From NCBI GenBank assembly GCA_039881145.1, contig JAYKKI010000005.1, forward strand, positions 26,491,001 through 26,555,000: a DNA stretch of 64,000 nucleotides, read 5' to 3'. Origin of the DNA: Druceiella hillmani (lineage: Eukaryota > Arthropoda > Insecta > Lepidoptera > Hepialidae). A program made the translations under genes and the position numbers. Shown here piece by piece: positions 63,964 through 64,000 of the stretch (position 1 is the stretch's first letter; the number at the start of each line of letters is the position of its first letter). Under the pieces are notes generated by a model. It was not told the origin of the DNA. It saw only the letters and a list, made by a program, of their open reading frames with translations, and made no database searches.

Positions 63964-64000
63964 TACACAATGTTGTATCAGGTTAACACCATGCTTCGAA

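Overview
The window looks like nuclear DNA from an insect. It is AT-rich and its long introns are crowded with relics of mariner, hAT, P-element-like and non-LTR elements. The order cannot be fixed from sequence alone; a moth or butterfly would fit, but that is only a guess.

Two host genes are visible, arranged head to head. Bases 1-742 on the minus strand hold the N-terminal ~247 codons of a USP16/USP45-type ubiquitin hydrolase (a ZnF-UBP finger followed by the start of the USP catalytic domain); the gene runs off the left edge. About 1 kb away, on the plus strand, begins a complete GBF1 / gartenzwerg gene, a large Arf guanine-nucleotide exchange factor of the cis-Golgi. I assembled 28 coding exons (1737-54232) by matching splice sites, reading phase and family similarity. 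The exons sum to 6,264 nt, an uninterrupted frame of 2,087 codons plus a stop. DCB, HUS, Sec7 (with the catalytic Glu) and HDS regions appear in the usual order. One intron appears to be GC-AG and one acceptor is a CAGCAG tandem.

The introns carry most of the remaining content: mariner relics (7.9-8.8, 15.5-16.1 and 32.0-34.2 kb, the last with both ends intact and hAT-like sequence inside), a THAP9/P-element-like relic (17.5-18.5 kb), non-LTR fragments (19.1, 29-30, 45.8-46.4 and 50.6-51.4 kb), an unclassified mobile-element ORF relic (31.1-31.9 kb), and satellite or minisatellite arrays (21.3-21.9, 23.5, 32.8 and 44.0-44.5 kb).

Downstream of GBF1 (54.2-64 kb) I see no host gene. This part holds 3' UTR / intergenic sequence, a foldback element, and two ZMYM1-like hAT transposons. 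The second (60530-63358) still has its termini and a perfect 8-bp target duplication.

The most unusual signal is a family of three foldback elements (12.4, 38.8 and 57.1 kb). Each is flanked by a 12-bp direct repeat. Each has a precise hairpin end and, on one side only, a ~40-bp extension whose outer end varies by a few bases. I do not recognise a superfamily with these properties.
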